Numbered from the stretch's first letter, positions 7,080-15,476 are shown. The stretch: DNA of 29,323 bases from Yinghuangia elevatio (GCF_040649515.1 NZ_JBEZFP010000121.1:1-29323); one strand, 5' to 3'. Numbers and translations: made by a program. The notes: a model not told the origin generated them from the sequence alone.

Positions 7080-8354
7080 ATGAGCCCTTCGACTCCGCAG
7101 AAGACCACGCGGCCGCGGCGGCGTGCGAAACAGGCGTCCACGACCACCGGCCCCACGCACCAGGCGGACCCCGCCAACCCGGACAGCCCGTCCCACTCCG
7201 ACGGCCCTTCTCCCGCCGACAGCCCTTCCGGTTCCGAGCGCACCGCGCAGCCCGAGCGTTCGCTGTACGCCGTGCGCTCCGGTGAATCCGCCTCGTCCGC
7301 CACACCGTCCGTCGCTGCGTCCTCCGTCCCGTCCTCTGTTCCGGCAACGACGCCGGTGCGGAAGGCCGAGCCGCTGAACGGCATCCCTCAGCCGTCGGCA
7401 CCGTCGCCGGACCCCGACCCCGCCGCGGCCGCGCGCCTCGCCGCCGCGCTGGACCACGCCGCCCGCCTCCTCGACCGCGTCGCGGCCGGGCCGACCGTGC
7501 ACGGGCGACGCGGCCGCAGCGCGGGCCGGCGTACCGAACTCGCGGGCGGCGGCGTGCCCGCGTGGCTTCGTGTGCTCACCACTCCGGTCGCCAAAGCCGC
7601 CGACCGGCGCTGGCAGGGCAACAGGACGGCCGAGTTCGCGTTCGGCGACTTGTTCGGAGACCGGTTCGGCGATTTCGTCGACCGGCGGCCCAAGCTGTTG
7701 GATGTGCGCGACTGGACGGACGGCGCGTACGCCTACCGGGCCGAACTCCTCCAGTACGTCGGGGCACCGCGATGCTCGTGGAGCCCCGCGGCGGAGACCC
7801 CGATCGACCTGCCCGACGCATGGTGGAGCGACCTGCGGCGCACCCTGGGCATCGTCGCCCGGGCGCGCACCCAGCGCACCATCGTGCACCAGGACTGGAT
7901 CGACACCCTCGTACCCGAGCAACTCGGTTTCAGGGCACCGACGTTGCGCGCGATGGCGCCGGCCCACGGCTCGCTGCACTGGGCCAATCTCACACAGGGC
8001 GCCCCGGACCTCGGTCCCGACCTCGCTGCCGAGGCCGGGACCGAGCCCGGACCGGAACTGCTCGGCTGGGCGGCGTGGGGTCGCGCCCCGTTCGGCTACG
8101 ACGCGGCGACGCTGTACGCGCACAGCCTGCCGGTCCCGGAGCTTGCCGCGCGGGTGCGTGCCGCGTTCCCCGAACTCGACACCGCGGACGGGCGCGTCGC
8201 CGAGATCGTGGTGACCGCGGAACTCCTGCACCGGATCGCGCGGGGGAACCACCGCGGGCTCGACGTCCTGGCGCCGCACCTGCGGGACCAGGCGAGGCGC
8301 CTGCGACCGGCCGTCGGCCGCGTCCCCAAACCCAGGAGGGCAGTGCCCGCCTGA
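7080..8354 (+). CDS. Phosphotransferase-fold protein, probable pseudokinase
   Basis: The protein has 424 residues. The first 110 or so are low-complexity Ser/Thr/Pro. The rest resembles the Streptomyces aminoglycoside-phosphotransferase-like family. The catalytic loop reads HGSLHWANLT where kinases have HGDLHWAN, and the metal-binding LLDWEGWG appears as LLGWAAWG. The following GYDAATLYAHSLPVP block is conserved. Both catalytic aspartates thus appear replaced (Ser and Gly), and I see no clear ATP-binding lysine. This suggests a protein that lost phosphotransfer and kept a binding or scaffolding role. The ATG at 7080 lies 2 bp after the upstream small ORF. A GTG at 7050 in the same frame is the alternative start. 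Partner and role unknown. Confidence 0.75.
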   Translation: MSPSTPQKTTRPRRRAKQASTTTGPTHQADPANPDSPSHSDGPSPADSPSGSERTAQPERSLYAVRSGESASSATPSVAASSVPSSVPATTPVRKAEPLNGIPQPSAPSPDPDPAAAARLAAALDHAARLLDRVAAGPTVHGRRGRSAGRRTELAGGGVPAWLRVLTTPVAKAADRRWQGNRTAEFAFGDLFGDRFGDFVDRRPKLLDVRDWTDGAYAYRAELLQYVGAPRCSWSPAAETPIDLPDAWWSDLRRTLGIVARARTQRTIVHQDWIDTLVPEQLGFRAPTLRAMAPAHGSLHWANLTQGAPDLGPDLAAEAGTEPGPELLGWAAWGRAPFGYDAATLYAHSLPVPELAARVRAAFPELDTADGRVAEIVVTAELLHRIARGNHRGLDVLAPHLRDQARRLRPAVGRVPKPRRAVPA

Positions 8355-8478
8355 AAATGAGTCAGGCCCGACATGTGGGCGCCCCTACACTCCGACGAGA
8401 CGTTGTGTGACGTCCGCGCCGGTGCTGTGGGGGCGCCGCACGGCCGCGTCACACCCACCACAAGGGAGCCGCGCGGTC

Positions 8479-8874
8479 ATGTCCGACGTACTCGAACTCA
8501 TGCACGGCACACCGGTCTTGGTGTGCGCTCCGGACGGTGGCGTCGTGGGCGGCGAACACGATGCCACCGACCTGATCGGTGACGCCTTCGGCCACGGCGC
8601 AACGTGGGTGGCCGTGCCTGTCGAACGGTTCGGGGACGGTTTCTTCGACCTGCGCACCCGGGTCGCGGGGGACATCGTCCAGAAGTTCGCGAACTACCGC
8701 ATCGGACTGGCCGTCCTGGGTGACGTGGCCCCCAGGACGGCCGCAAGCAAGGCGTTCCGCGACTTCGTCCACGAGGCCGACCAGGGACGCCAGTTGTGGT
8801 TCGTGCCCGATCTCGCGGCACTCCGCGCTCGCCTGGCCCCGTCTGCTGCCGCCGACGGGCCCGTCACCAGCTGA
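8479..8874 (+). CDS. DUF4180 domain protein
   Basis: A 131-residue protein that is almost entirely one DUF4180 domain. It shows the N-terminal hydrophobic strand with a loop (PVLVCAPDGG), DATDLIGDAFGHGATWVAVP, and LRTRVAGDIVQKFANYRIGLAVLGD, a stretch typical of this family. The ATG at 8479 has AGGGAG upstream at suitable spacing. An upstream extension of the frame has no ribosome site. DUF4180 has no established biochemical function. It is monocistronic, with 124 bp before it, where related GGGCGCC-containing words occur twice (about 8377-8385 and 8429-8436). Confidence 0.85.
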   Translation: MSDVLELMHGTPVLVCAPDGGVVGGEHDATDLIGDAFGHGATWVAVPVERFGDGFFDLRTRVAGDIVQKFANYRIGLAVLGDVAPRTAASKAFRDFVHEADQGRQLWFVPDLAALRARLAPSAAADGPVTS

Positions 8875-9001
8875 GCGGACTGCCTCGTTCCTGTTTTCCG
8901 CGCTCCGCGCTCCGCGTTCCGTTTCCCGCATTTCCCGTGGCCATCGGGCTTCTCGCGTGCCCGTGTGCCTGCGTCCGACCGGGGGCGCTACCTTGACCGT
9001 C

Positions 9002-9256
9002 ATGGATGAGACGGCTGCCCTCGACCTGGCCACTGCCCGCTTCCGCGACGCCGAGGCGGCATTTGAGGCTGCCAAGCGCGACGCCGCCGTGGCGGCGGTC
9101 GAAGCGCTGCGCGCCGGCATCCGTCCCGCCGACGTCGCGGCCCACTCGCCTTTCAACGTCGCGTACGTCCGCAAGCTGGCGCGCGAGAACGGCATCAGTC
9201 CGGCAGCCAAGCGCGCCAGCCGCCCGGTGCCGCCGGGCCCGGACGAGTCCGCGTGA
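9002..9256 (+). CDS. Small helix-turn-helix-like protein
   Basis: The protein has 84 residues. An N-terminal Ala/Glu/Arg-rich helix (about 5-35) is followed by a probable helix-turn-helix: RAGIRPADVAAHSPFNVAYVRKLARENG (residues about 37-64 in total), which has the hydrophobic spacing of small DNA-binding proteins. Similar small proteins are common in Streptomyces. Its 3' end faces the leftward membrane-protein gene, with 12 bp between stops. A short 7-bp tandem (TCCGCGC, TCCGCGC, TCCGCGT at 8897-8917) lies upstream. Target unknown. Confidence 0.65.
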   Translation: MDETAALDLATARFRDAEAAFEAAKRDAAVAAVEALRAGIRPADVAAHSPFNVAYVRKLARENGISPAAKRASRPVPPGPDESA

Positions 9257-9268
9257 CAAATCTGCCTG

Positions 9269-9766
9269 CTACTGCCCGTAGGGATACGTCTGCTGCGGGT
9301 GTGGCGCCTGACCGGGGAACGGCTGCTGCTGCATGGGAACCTGCGGGCCGCCCTGCGCATGCCCGTACAAAACCTGCATCAGGTAGTGCATTTCATCCCG
9401 CCACATGCGGTGCACATTGATGCGGCTCGGCTTTTGGCCCCCCGGCAGCATGAACCGGAAGGAGCTGTAGAGCGCGGCGGGCCGGACGTCGCCGATCAGA
9501 TAGGGCGCCTGGTCGCGCGGGATCGCGTACAGAACCTCGTGCGGCCGCGCAGTCCACTTGCTCGCCCGCTGCACGAGCACGACCTGCTCGGTGACGGTGA
9601 TGAAGTAGGACTTCACAAAGAGCAGCCACAGCGGCGTGATCATCGCCATCATCATCGGATGGGGCCCGCTCATCGCCATGATCGTGACGACGGGGCGGTC
9701 GGTCGGGTTCTGCCGGTAAATGGACTGCCCGACCTGCTGCAGGATCGTGGCTTTGCGCATAGCCAT
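9269..9766 (-). CDS. Small membrane-associated protein with Pro/Gln-rich tail
   Basis: The protein has 165 residues. A hydrophobic, Met-rich stretch at about 30-57 (MAMSGPHPMMMAMITPLWLL and onward) may span the membrane. A folded region of about 80 residues (VTEQVVLVQRASKWTARP to YLMQVLYGHA) follows, and the tail is rich in Pro, Gln and Gly. The ATG at 9766 has GAGGAGGG at 7 nt, lying directly after the stop of the upstream methyltransferase, so the two were probably co-transcribed. The small beta-rich middle could be a PH-like module, but this is a guess. Function unknown. Confidence 0.7.
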   Translation of the reverse strand: MAMRKATILQQVGQSIYRQNPTDRPVVTIMAMSGPHPMMMAMITPLWLLFVKSYFITVTEQVVLVQRASKWTARPHEVLYAIPRDQAPYLIGDVRPAALYSSFRFMLPGGQKPSRINVHRMWRDEMHYLMQVLYGHAQGGPQVPMQQQPFPGQAPHPQQTYPYGQ

Positions 9767-9779
9767 GTGCGGGCCCTCC

Positions 9780-10642
9780 TCAGGCGCTCGTCGTCCGGCG
9801 CAACTTGCCGATCCCGCCCCACGACACCCGCTGGTACGGCGGCAGGGGATCGTCGACCGGTTCGTCGGGCCGCCACGCGACCAGCGGCACCACCCCGGGC
9901 TCGACCAGCTCGAACCCGTCGAAGAACGCCTCGATCTCCGCGACCGTGCGGAACCGCCCGCTGCCGAGGCTCCGCAGCATCAACTGCTCCATCGAGGCAG
10001 CCTCGGGCCCGCTCGCGCAGAAGTGCGTGAGGTAGAGGTAGCTGCCGGGCGCGACGGCGTCACGGTACGCCGCGACGACCCCGTTCGGGTCCTCGGCGTC
10101 GCCGAGGTGGTGCACGACGCCCAGCATCAGCAGCGCGATCGGCCGGGAAAAGTCGAAGAGGTCCGCGACCTCGGGACGGGACAGCACGTCGACGGGGTCA
10201 CGCAGGTCAGCAGTAGCGACCTTGGTGAACGGATTGTCGGCGAGCAACGCGCGCCCGTGGGCGAGGACGATCGGATCGTTGTCGATGTACGCCACGCGCG
10301 CCTTGGGGTTGACCGACTGCGCGATCTCGTGGGTGTTCTCCCCACTCGGCAGCCCCGACCCCAGGTCGAGAAACTGGTCGACCCTTGTTCGGCAAGGAAC
10401 CGCACGCCCCGCCCCATCATCGCGCGGTGCGCCTGCGCGCCGATCCGGGCACCCGGAAGAACGCGCAATGTCTCGTCGGCTATCGCCCGGTCGACGGCGA
10501 AGTTGTCCTTGCCTCCGAGTATCGCGTCGTACACCCGCGCGACGCTCGGCGCGGTCACGTCGATCCCCTCGGGCGCCCAGTCACGCATCGGATCACCCGT
10601 CGCCCCATCCGCATTCGCCGCACTCTTCGAACCCTCCAACAC
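9780..10642 (-). pseudogene. DUF574-type SAM methyltransferase, broken by one frameshift
   Basis: The first part (from GTG at 10642, or ATG at 10588) reads PSVARVYDAILGGKDNFAVD and RVLPGARIGAQAHRAMMGRG, the classical N-terminus of this Streptomyces methyltransferase family. The second part has DLGSGLPSGENTHEIAQ (SAM motif I), VAYIDNDPIVLAHGRALL and LMLGVVHHLGD. They are in different frames. Restoring one G in the GGG run at 10382-10384 joins EQG to VDQFLDLGSG and gives a full protein of about 287 residues. Everything else is intact, so this is either a very recent mutation or a sequencing error in a homopolymer. The small membrane-protein gene follows 13 bp downstream. Confidence 0.85.
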
Positions 10643-10862
10643 CGGTCCCCCGTCTTCCTCTTGCCGGCCCCTCACCACTGCCGAGCGAACCCTAACCCAC
10701 CCCCCCCAGCGCCCCCACGCAAACAACCCCCGCCCCCGGCGCCTGCGGACAAGGCGATATGGACGAAGCGCAAACTCCGCCGAAATTCCCTCGCGTACCC
10801 CGGCAGCCGACAGAGCTGCACCGCCATCACCCTCCAGAGCCGGAAAAGCACCGGGAACCAGG

Positions 10863-10961
10863 TCAGACGCAGTGCTCAGCCAGTCCCCGCAGGAACCCCA
10901 AGCCGAGTCGCACCGACAACTTCCGTTTCATAAGACGGTCGATGACGTCCATGGCGCCCAT
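10863..10961 (-). CDS. Possible 32-residue small ORF
   Basis: The ATG at 10961 has GGAG about 9 nt upstream. The frame encodes a short basic, amphipathic peptide (LMKRKLSVRLGLGFLRGL inside it) ending with TGA at 10863. Its codon use is less GC-biased than its neighbours. It may be a small gene, a fragment of a lost mobile gene, or chance. Confidence 0.2.
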   Translation of the reverse strand: MGAMDVIDRLMKRKLSVRLGLGFLRGLAEHCV

Positions 10962-11017
10962 CGACCCCCGCTCCGCACCGCCCGGCCTCAGGTCGCTCCG
11001 ATCCGCCTATCGCCGGA

Positions 11018-11062
11018 GAGCGAAGCGGCCCCGACCGGAAGGGGTCCCGGTCGGGGTCGCTC
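11018..11062. terminator. Long hairpin downstream of the transposase relic
   Basis: GAGCGA (11018-11023) pairs with TCGCTC (11057-11062), and CCCCGACCGG (11029-11038) pairs with CCGGTCGGGG (11047-11056). A 5-nt bulge and an 8-nt loop remain. It lies 40 bp past the stop of the leftward relic, consistent with an inherited terminator. Confidence 0.5.
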
Positions 11063-11101
11063 TTCATGTGCGTGCGTCACCGCGAGGCAGCGTTTTGGGG
11101 A

Positions 11102-11215
11102 TCACGGTCTGTGCCAGAGTCTGATGGCGGCGAGGGGGACGGGCGGTGCCGTGGAAGACATAGGCGCGTTGGTCGTAGCGGGTGGACCGCGCGGAAGGCC
11201 TTGAGGCGGTCCTAC
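11102..11215 (-). pseudogene. C-terminal relic of an IS5-type DDE transposase
   Basis: Three leftward frames must be stitched: DRLKAFRAV, then TRYDQRAYVFHGTA, then VPLAAIRLWHRP and TGA at 11102. Together they match the characteristic C-terminal end of IS5-family transposases (NRLK..RAVATRYDKR......IWLR). A 2-nt loss and a 1-nt gain separate the pieces. No catalytic DDE residues, inverted repeats or N-terminal part remain, so the element is dead. Confidence 0.7.
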
Positions 11216-11419
11216 GTTGTGAGGCGGATCGGACGGGCCGTACTCGCGCAAGACGAGCGTGCTGCCGGCCGTCGCGGCTCGTGCTGCGTTCGCGGCGGGC
11301 AGACGGTGGCCCCTGGTCGTCCGTGATGACGGGGGATGAGCTGCCATCCGCTCACGAACTGCTCACGCAGACTGGCCCAACGCCGCCCCGTGGTCATGCG
11401 CCCAAGCGGCTGTGACGTG

Positions 11420-11451
11420 AAAAAGGCCAGGTCAGACGGGGTCTGGCCTGG
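11420..11451 (-). terminator. Intrinsic terminator of tRNA-Thr
   Basis: Read leftwards from the tRNA 3' end: an 11-bp stem (11441-11451 with 11427-11437, one G-U pair) with a 3-nt loop, followed by a CCTTTTT run. This is a textbook rho-independent terminator 10 bp past the tRNA. Confidence 0.8.
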
Positions 11452-11461
11452 GCCTTGAGGG

Positions 11462-11535
11462 AGCCCCGAGTCGGGTTCGAACCGACGACTTCCGCTTTAC
11501 AAGAGCGGCGCTCTGGCCAGCTGAGCTATCGGGGC
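11462..11535 (-). tRNA. tRNA-Thr (anticodon TGT)
   Basis: A complete cloverleaf. The acceptor stem is GCCCCGA/TCGGGGC and the D stem GCTC/GAGC. The anticodon stem CCGCT/AGCGG has loop CTTGTAA, giving anticodon TGT, which reads ACA. The T stem GTCGG/CCGAC has loop TTCGAAC. The 5' end is at 11535. The discriminator is T and the 3' CCA is not encoded, so it must be added after transcription. Confidence 0.95.
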
Positions 11536-11779
11536 CGGGGTTGTGCGGTGTCCATTGTGCACTGAGCTTCACACGCTACAAGCCACCGGTCCGGGAGGGC
11601 GACGGGTTTGTACCGAACGCGCGAGCGGGGCGGATCGTGGCCGTACGGGGGCGTGTGGGGGGCGGCGGGTTGGTGTGGCGTGGGTGGGCCGATCATGCGA
11701 GGCTCGTTTTGGACCGAAAAGTCCGAATACCGACCGCTGTGCCCGTACATTGCGGCGCGCACTGGACCAGGAGGCTCAC

Positions 11780-12058
11780 ATGGGGTTCTGGGACGTCATC
11801 GGTCTCATCATCGCCGGTTTCATCATCGGCATGCTCGCCCGGCTGTTCCTGCCCGGCAAGCAGAGCATCGGCATGCTGGCCACGATTGGCGTGGGCATCG
11901 TCGGCACGCTGGCCGGCTACGGCATCGCCGCCGGGTTGGGGGTCGAAGAGACCAGGGGTGTCGACTGGCTGAGATGGATCATCAGCATCGCCGTGTCGGT
12001 GGTCCTGGTGTCGCTGGTCGCGGGGTTCATGCGGAAGAGGGGCAGTTCGCACGTCTGA
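11780..12058 (+). CDS. GlsB/YeaQ/YmgE-family membrane protein
   Basis: A 92-residue, very hydrophobic protein with three predicted membrane helices (about 4-24, 31-52 and 65-84). It carries the family's glycine-rich signature, including GFIIGMLARLFLPGKQ and IGVGIVGTLAGYGIA. Members are small inner-membrane proteins linked to general stress responses in several bacteria, with no known activity. The ATG at 11780 has AGGAGG at 5 nt. The gene is a single unit with its own terminator downstream. Confidence 0.92.
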   Translation: MGFWDVIGLIIAGFIIGMLARLFLPGKQSIGMLATIGVGIVGTLAGYGIAAGLGVEETRGVDWLRWIISIAVSVVLVSLVAGFMRKRGSSHV

Positions 12059-12122
12059 GCGCAGTAGGCGTGCGCAGGCGTTGACAGGTGGGCTTGCCGA
12101 GGTCGGTGAGCGGTGCGGGGTG

Positions 12123-12155
12123 TCAGGGGGCGGAACCTCAGGTTCCGCCCCCTGA
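12123..12155. terminator. 33-bp perfect palindrome, terminator
   Basis: Two 16-bp arms (TCAGGGGGCGGAACCT and its complement) meet around a single base at 12139. The RNA would form a long GC-rich hairpin about 65 bp past the membrane-protein stop. There is no T-tract, as is common for actinobacterial terminators. Confidence 0.75.
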
Positions 12156-12189
12156 CGCATCGTCAGATCGGGTTTGCGATCATGCGTTC

Positions 12190-13032
12190 ATGGCCTCTGG
12201 AACCGAGTTGTGGCCAGGTATCGACCTGGCAGACCTGATGGACGCCCTGGACATCGCCGAGGCGGCGCCGGGGCGGTTTCGGGCGCGGAACATCGTGTCG
12301 CGGATCCCGACGACGCTCGGGAGCCAGGTGCTCGCGCAGACGGTTGCCGCCGCGGAGCGTACGGTGCCGGGCTTCGCGGTGCAGTCGGTGCAGGGGATCT
12401 TCCCGCGCGGCGGCATCGCGGCGCAGCCGGTGTCGATCGAGGTCGAGGTCGTGCAGTCGGGGCGCGCGCTGGCCACGGTCGCGGTGGCGTTCCGGCAGGA
12501 GGGCCGCGAACACTCGCGTGCGCTGGTGATGCTGACGCGTGACGAGCCGGACTTCCTGCGCCACCACCGCCCGCTACCGGACGGCATACCCGGTCCCGAC
12601 GCGTGCGCGGACCTGCCGGTGGCGATGCTGCCGTGGGAGGTGCGGACGTACGGGGGCGCCGATGCGCTGGCACTCGGGCTGGCCGGGCCGCCGACGCTGG
12701 ACGTGTGGATGCGCTGCACCAAGGTGCCCGACGAGGCGTCGTTGTCGCGGTCGCTGCTGGCGTACGGCACGGAGGGGTTCCTCGGGCCGGTGGCGCTCCG
12801 CCCGTACACCGCGGACGCCGTCGCGGCGCTCGGTGGCAAGGGCACTTCGGTGATGCTCGCCCAGAACGTGACGTTCCACGAGCCCTTCTCGATCCACGAG
12901 TGGCTGCTGCTGCGCTGCGAGAGCGTGTACGCGGGGCGCAGCCGCATGCACGGCCGTATCCATGTCTACGGGCAGGACGGCCGGCTGGTCGCGTCGGTGT
13001 CGGCGGACGGCCTCATGCGTGTGGCGGAGTAG
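12190..13032 (+). CDS. TesB-like acyl-CoA thioesterase
   Basis: A 280-residue double-hotdog protein. The N-terminal half has TLGSQVLAQTVAAAERTVPG, then SVQGIFPRGG and VSIEVEVVQSGRALATVAVAF, which follow the pattern of acyl-CoA thioesterase II. The C-terminal hotdog ends with FHEPFSIHEWLLLRCES, SRMHGRIHVYGQDGRLVASV, also typical of the family. It would release free acid from acyl-CoA. The ATG at 12190 gives the usual length, but the ribosome site is weak and an ATG at 12181 is out of frame. It is convergent with the GMC oxidoreductase. Substrate range unknown. Confidence 0.85.
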   Translation: MASGTELWPGIDLADLMDALDIAEAAPGRFRARNIVSRIPTTLGSQVLAQTVAAAERTVPGFAVQSVQGIFPRGGIAAQPVSIEVEVVQSGRALATVAVAFRQEGREHSRALVMLTRDEPDFLRHHRPLPDGIPGPDACADLPVAMLPWEVRTYGGADALALGLAGPPTLDVWMRCTKVPDEASLSRSLLAYGTEGFLGPVALRPYTADAVAALGGKGTSVMLAQNVTFHEPFSIHEWLLLRCESVYAGRSRMHGRIHVYGQDGRLVASVSADGLMRVAE

Positions 13033-13089
13033 GGGCGGGTGAGGGTGCGCGACGGGGCGGAAGGGTGTGGTGCCCCGCCGCGCGGTTGG

Positions 13090-14682
13090 TCAGGGGTGCG
13101 AGGCGTCGATCAGGTCGGCCGCCCGCTCGCCGATCATCACCGTCGGCGCGTGCGTGTGTCCGCGGTTGATCCTCGGCATGACGGACGCGTCGGCGACGCG
13201 CAGGCCGGTGATGCCGCGTACGCGCAACTGCGGGTCCACGACGGCTTCTTCGTCCACGCCCATGCGGCAGGTCCCGACCGGGTGGTAGAGCGTCTCGGCG
13301 TGATCGCCGACGTAGCGGTTGAGCACGTCTTCGTCGTCGCTGCCCGGCCAAGGGGTCATCGGGGCCCCGACGTAGCGGCCGAGCGCGTCGGTGTTGAGGA
13401 GGTCGGCGGCCCGCCGCAGTCCGGCGACGAGTGTCTTGCGGTCCCCTGGGGCGGTCAGGTACGCCGGGTCGATCGCCGGCGGCGTCGACGCGTCCGGCCC
13501 GGTCGCGACGATCGTGCCGGTGCTTTCCGGCTGGAGCAGGATCGCGGCGACCGTGAGGCCGTGTCCGAGCGGCGGTTCGAGGCCGTGGTTGATGTACGGG
13601 CCGGGCGCGAAGATGATCTCGACGTCGGGGTGTTCGAGTGACTCGTCGGTGCGGATGAAGGCCGCGGCCTCGCCCACGTTGGAGGTCAGCATGCCCCGCG
13701 CGAACAGCATGTAGCGCAGCAGCTCGCGGGGCGAGGGCTTGTCCGCGGCGGCGAGCGTCACCGGTTCGGTGCAGTGCACCACGGCGACCGCGACGAGGTG
13801 GTCCTGCAAGTTGCGTCCCACGCCCGGCAGTTCGTGGCGCGGAGTGAGGTCCGCGGCGCGCAGCGCCTCGGGGGCGCCGATGCCCGACAGCATCAGCAGG
13901 TGCGGTGAGCCGATCGATCCGGCCGACAGCACGACCTCGCGCCGGGCGGCCACTTGGTGGGTGCGGCCGGAGGCGTCGGTGTACTCCACGCCGGTGGCCC
14001 GCAGTTCGTCGTCGATGAGCACGCGGCGTACCGCGGCGCCGGTCGTGACGGTGAGGTTCGGGCGCTTGAGCGCGGGCTTGAGGTACGCGTCGGCCGCGCT
14101 CCAGCGTCGGCCGCGGCGCTGGGTCACCGGGCACGGCGCGTACCCCTCGTTGTCGGGGACGTTCATCTCGTCGAGTCGCCGCATGCCGACCTCGGCGCAC
14201 GCGGCGAGGAACGCCGCGGTGGTCGGGTTGGGGTCGCGCAACTCCTGTATGTGCAGGGGCCCGTCGGTCCCGTAGACGCCGTCGTGGTTGGAACCGCTGC
14301 GGCGTTCGGCACGCCGGAAGTAGGGGAGCACATCGTCGTACGACCAGCCGTCGGCGCCGAGTTCGGCCCACCCGTCGTAGTCGGCCCGGTGTCCGCGCAC
14401 CCACATCTGCGCGTTGATCGACGAGCAGCCGCCCAGCATTCGGCCGCGCGGCCAGTACAACTCCCTTTGCGCGAGCTCGGCTTGCTTGCCGGTGTGGTAG
14501 TTCCAGTCGTACGAGGTCTTGAAGAGCTTCGGGAATCCGATCGGGATGTGGATCTCCTGCTTGCGGTCGCGATCGCCCGCCTCCAGCAGCAGGACCCGCG
14601 AGGAAAGGTCTTCGCTGAGCCGCCCGGCCAGGACGCAACCGGCCGAGCCGGCACCGACGATGACGTAGTCGTACGTGAGCAT
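13090..14682 (-). CDS. GMC-family FAD oxidoreductase (choline dehydrogenase-like)
   Basis: The protein has 530 residues. FAD binds at VIVGAGSAG (residues 7-15). The GMC signature 1 is WPRGRMLGGCSSINAQMWVRG (about 92-112) and signature 2 is GSIGSPHLLMLSGIG. The active-site base is His467 in YHPVGTCRMG. The second catalytic region reads RGHTHAP (507-513), where choline dehydrogenases usually have GNTNAP, so the substrate may differ from choline. It oxidises an alcohol to an aldehyde or ketone. The frame is open further upstream, but the ATG at 14682 with GAGGGAAGG gives the standard N-terminus. A flavin reductase gene precedes it by 215 bp on the same strand. Confidence 0.92.
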   Translation of the reverse strand: MLTYDYVIVGAGSAGCVLAGRLSEDLSSRVLLLEAGDRDRKQEIHIPIGFPKLFKTSYDWNYHTGKQAELAQRELYWPRGRMLGGCSSINAQMWVRGHRADYDGWAELGADGWSYDDVLPYFRRAERRSGSNHDGVYGTDGPLHIQELRDPNPTTAAFLAACAEVGMRRLDEMNVPDNEGYAPCPVTQRRGRRWSAADAYLKPALKRPNLTVTTGAAVRRVLIDDELRATGVEYTDASGRTHQVAARREVVLSAGSIGSPHLLMLSGIGAPEALRAADLTPRHELPGVGRNLQDHLVAVAVVHCTEPVTLAAADKPSPRELLRYMLFARGMLTSNVGEAAAFIRTDESLEHPDVEIIFAPGPYINHGLEPPLGHGLTVAAILLQPESTGTIVATGPDASTPPAIDPAYLTAPGDRKTLVAGLRRAADLLNTDALGRYVGAPMTPWPGSDDEDVLNRYVGDHAETLYHPVGTCRMGVDEEAVVDPQLRVRGITGLRVADASVMPRINRGHTHAPTVMIGERAADLIDASHP

Positions 14683-14897
14683 GAGACGGCCTTCCCTCGG
14701 GTCCGGTGGTTCCGCTGGTCCGGGCAGGCGGAGCAAGGTGCCGTGGGCGTACGCGAGTTGCCGCGCGCAGCGGTCGCGGCGCCGGTCGTGGCGGGTGATG
14801 GTCCGCGGTGACGGCGCGCATAGGGCGGCGCACAGTGCGTACAGACAGGAGTCTGACGACTCCGGGGCCGTCGGGGTAGGGGGAGCGGCGAAGTACG

Positions 14898-15476
14898 TCA
14901 AGCGAGCGATCGGTAGCGGCCCCGGAAGTGCAGCAGCGGCTGGCCGGCGGGGCTCGGCAGATTCGCCGAGAGGACCTCGCCGATCACGAGGGAGTGGTCG
15001 CCCGCCTCGACGATCTGGTGCGTCCGGCACTCCAGGGTCGCGAGCGCGCCGCCGACGAGTGGGGCGCCGGAGATCGCGCCGTGTTGGTGCGGGACGTCCG
15101 CGAACATCAGCCGGTCGCTCACGCGCCCCGGGATCGCGAACCGGCCGGCGACGTGCCGCTGGCTCTGCGACAGCAGCGAGACCGCCCACAGGGGTTGCGC
15201 GTCGAAGACCTCGCGCATCCGGGCCTGGCGGCGCAGGCTCACGAGGACCAGGGGCGGTTCCAGCGAGACGGAGAGGAACGCGGTCGCGGTCATGCCGACG
15301 TCGTCGCCGCTCGCGGTGTCGCTCGTCTCGTGCGTCTCGTGGGCGGTGACCACGACCACTCCGGCGGCGAAGCGGGAGAGCGCGGCCTTGAAGGCCTCCG
15401 GGTCGACGGACGACGGCGAGGCGGGCTGCGACATGGGCTGCGGTACGGACGGCTCTGCGGGCTCGGGGATCTCCAC
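14898..15476 (-). CDS. Flavin reductase family protein (HpaC-like)
   Basis: A 192-residue FMN-binding split-barrel protein. GMTATAFLSVSLEPPLVLVSL (about 61-81), FAIPGRVSDRLMF and the terminal LLHFRGRYRSL are typical of the HpaC/DIM6-NTAB family. Such enzymes use NAD(P)H to supply reduced flavin to a monooxygenase or act on small aromatics. About 30 extra residues rich in Pro, Ser and Thr precede the domain. The start is GTG at 15476, and an ATG at 15434 is the alternative. No partner monooxygenase is in the window. The GMC gene downstream uses its own FAD, so a direct partnership is uncertain. Confidence 0.88.
   Translation of the reverse strand: MEIPEPAEPSVPQPMSQPASPSSVDPEAFKAALSRFAAGVVVVTAHETHETSDTASGDDVGMTATAFLSVSLEPPLVLVSLRRQARMREVFDAQPLWAVSLLSQSQRHVAGRFAIPGRVSDRLMFADVPHQHGAISGAPLVGGALATLECRTHQIVEAGDHSLVIGEVLSANLPSPAGQPLLHFRGRYRSLA

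Larger units (their letters stand above)
10643..11461. other. Gene-poor scar region next to tRNA-Thr
   Basis: About 820 bp without an intact recognisable gene. It holds a possible 32-codon ORF (10863-10961), a long hairpin (11018-11062), a transposase relic (11102-11215) and the tRNA terminator (11420-11451). The remainder shows no coding signal that I can support. Nearness to a tRNA gene and the IS relic suggest past insertion and decay. Confidence 0.55.

Noticed and set aside
11462..11535. Integrated mobile element at tRNA-Thr
   Set aside because: There is no integrase, no repeat of the tRNA 3' end was seen nearby, and only a dead transposase end remains.
13090..14682. Choline-to-betaine pathway
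   Set aside because: The GMC enzyme lacks the usual GNTNAP motif, and no betaine aldehyde dehydrogenase or choline transporter is nearby.
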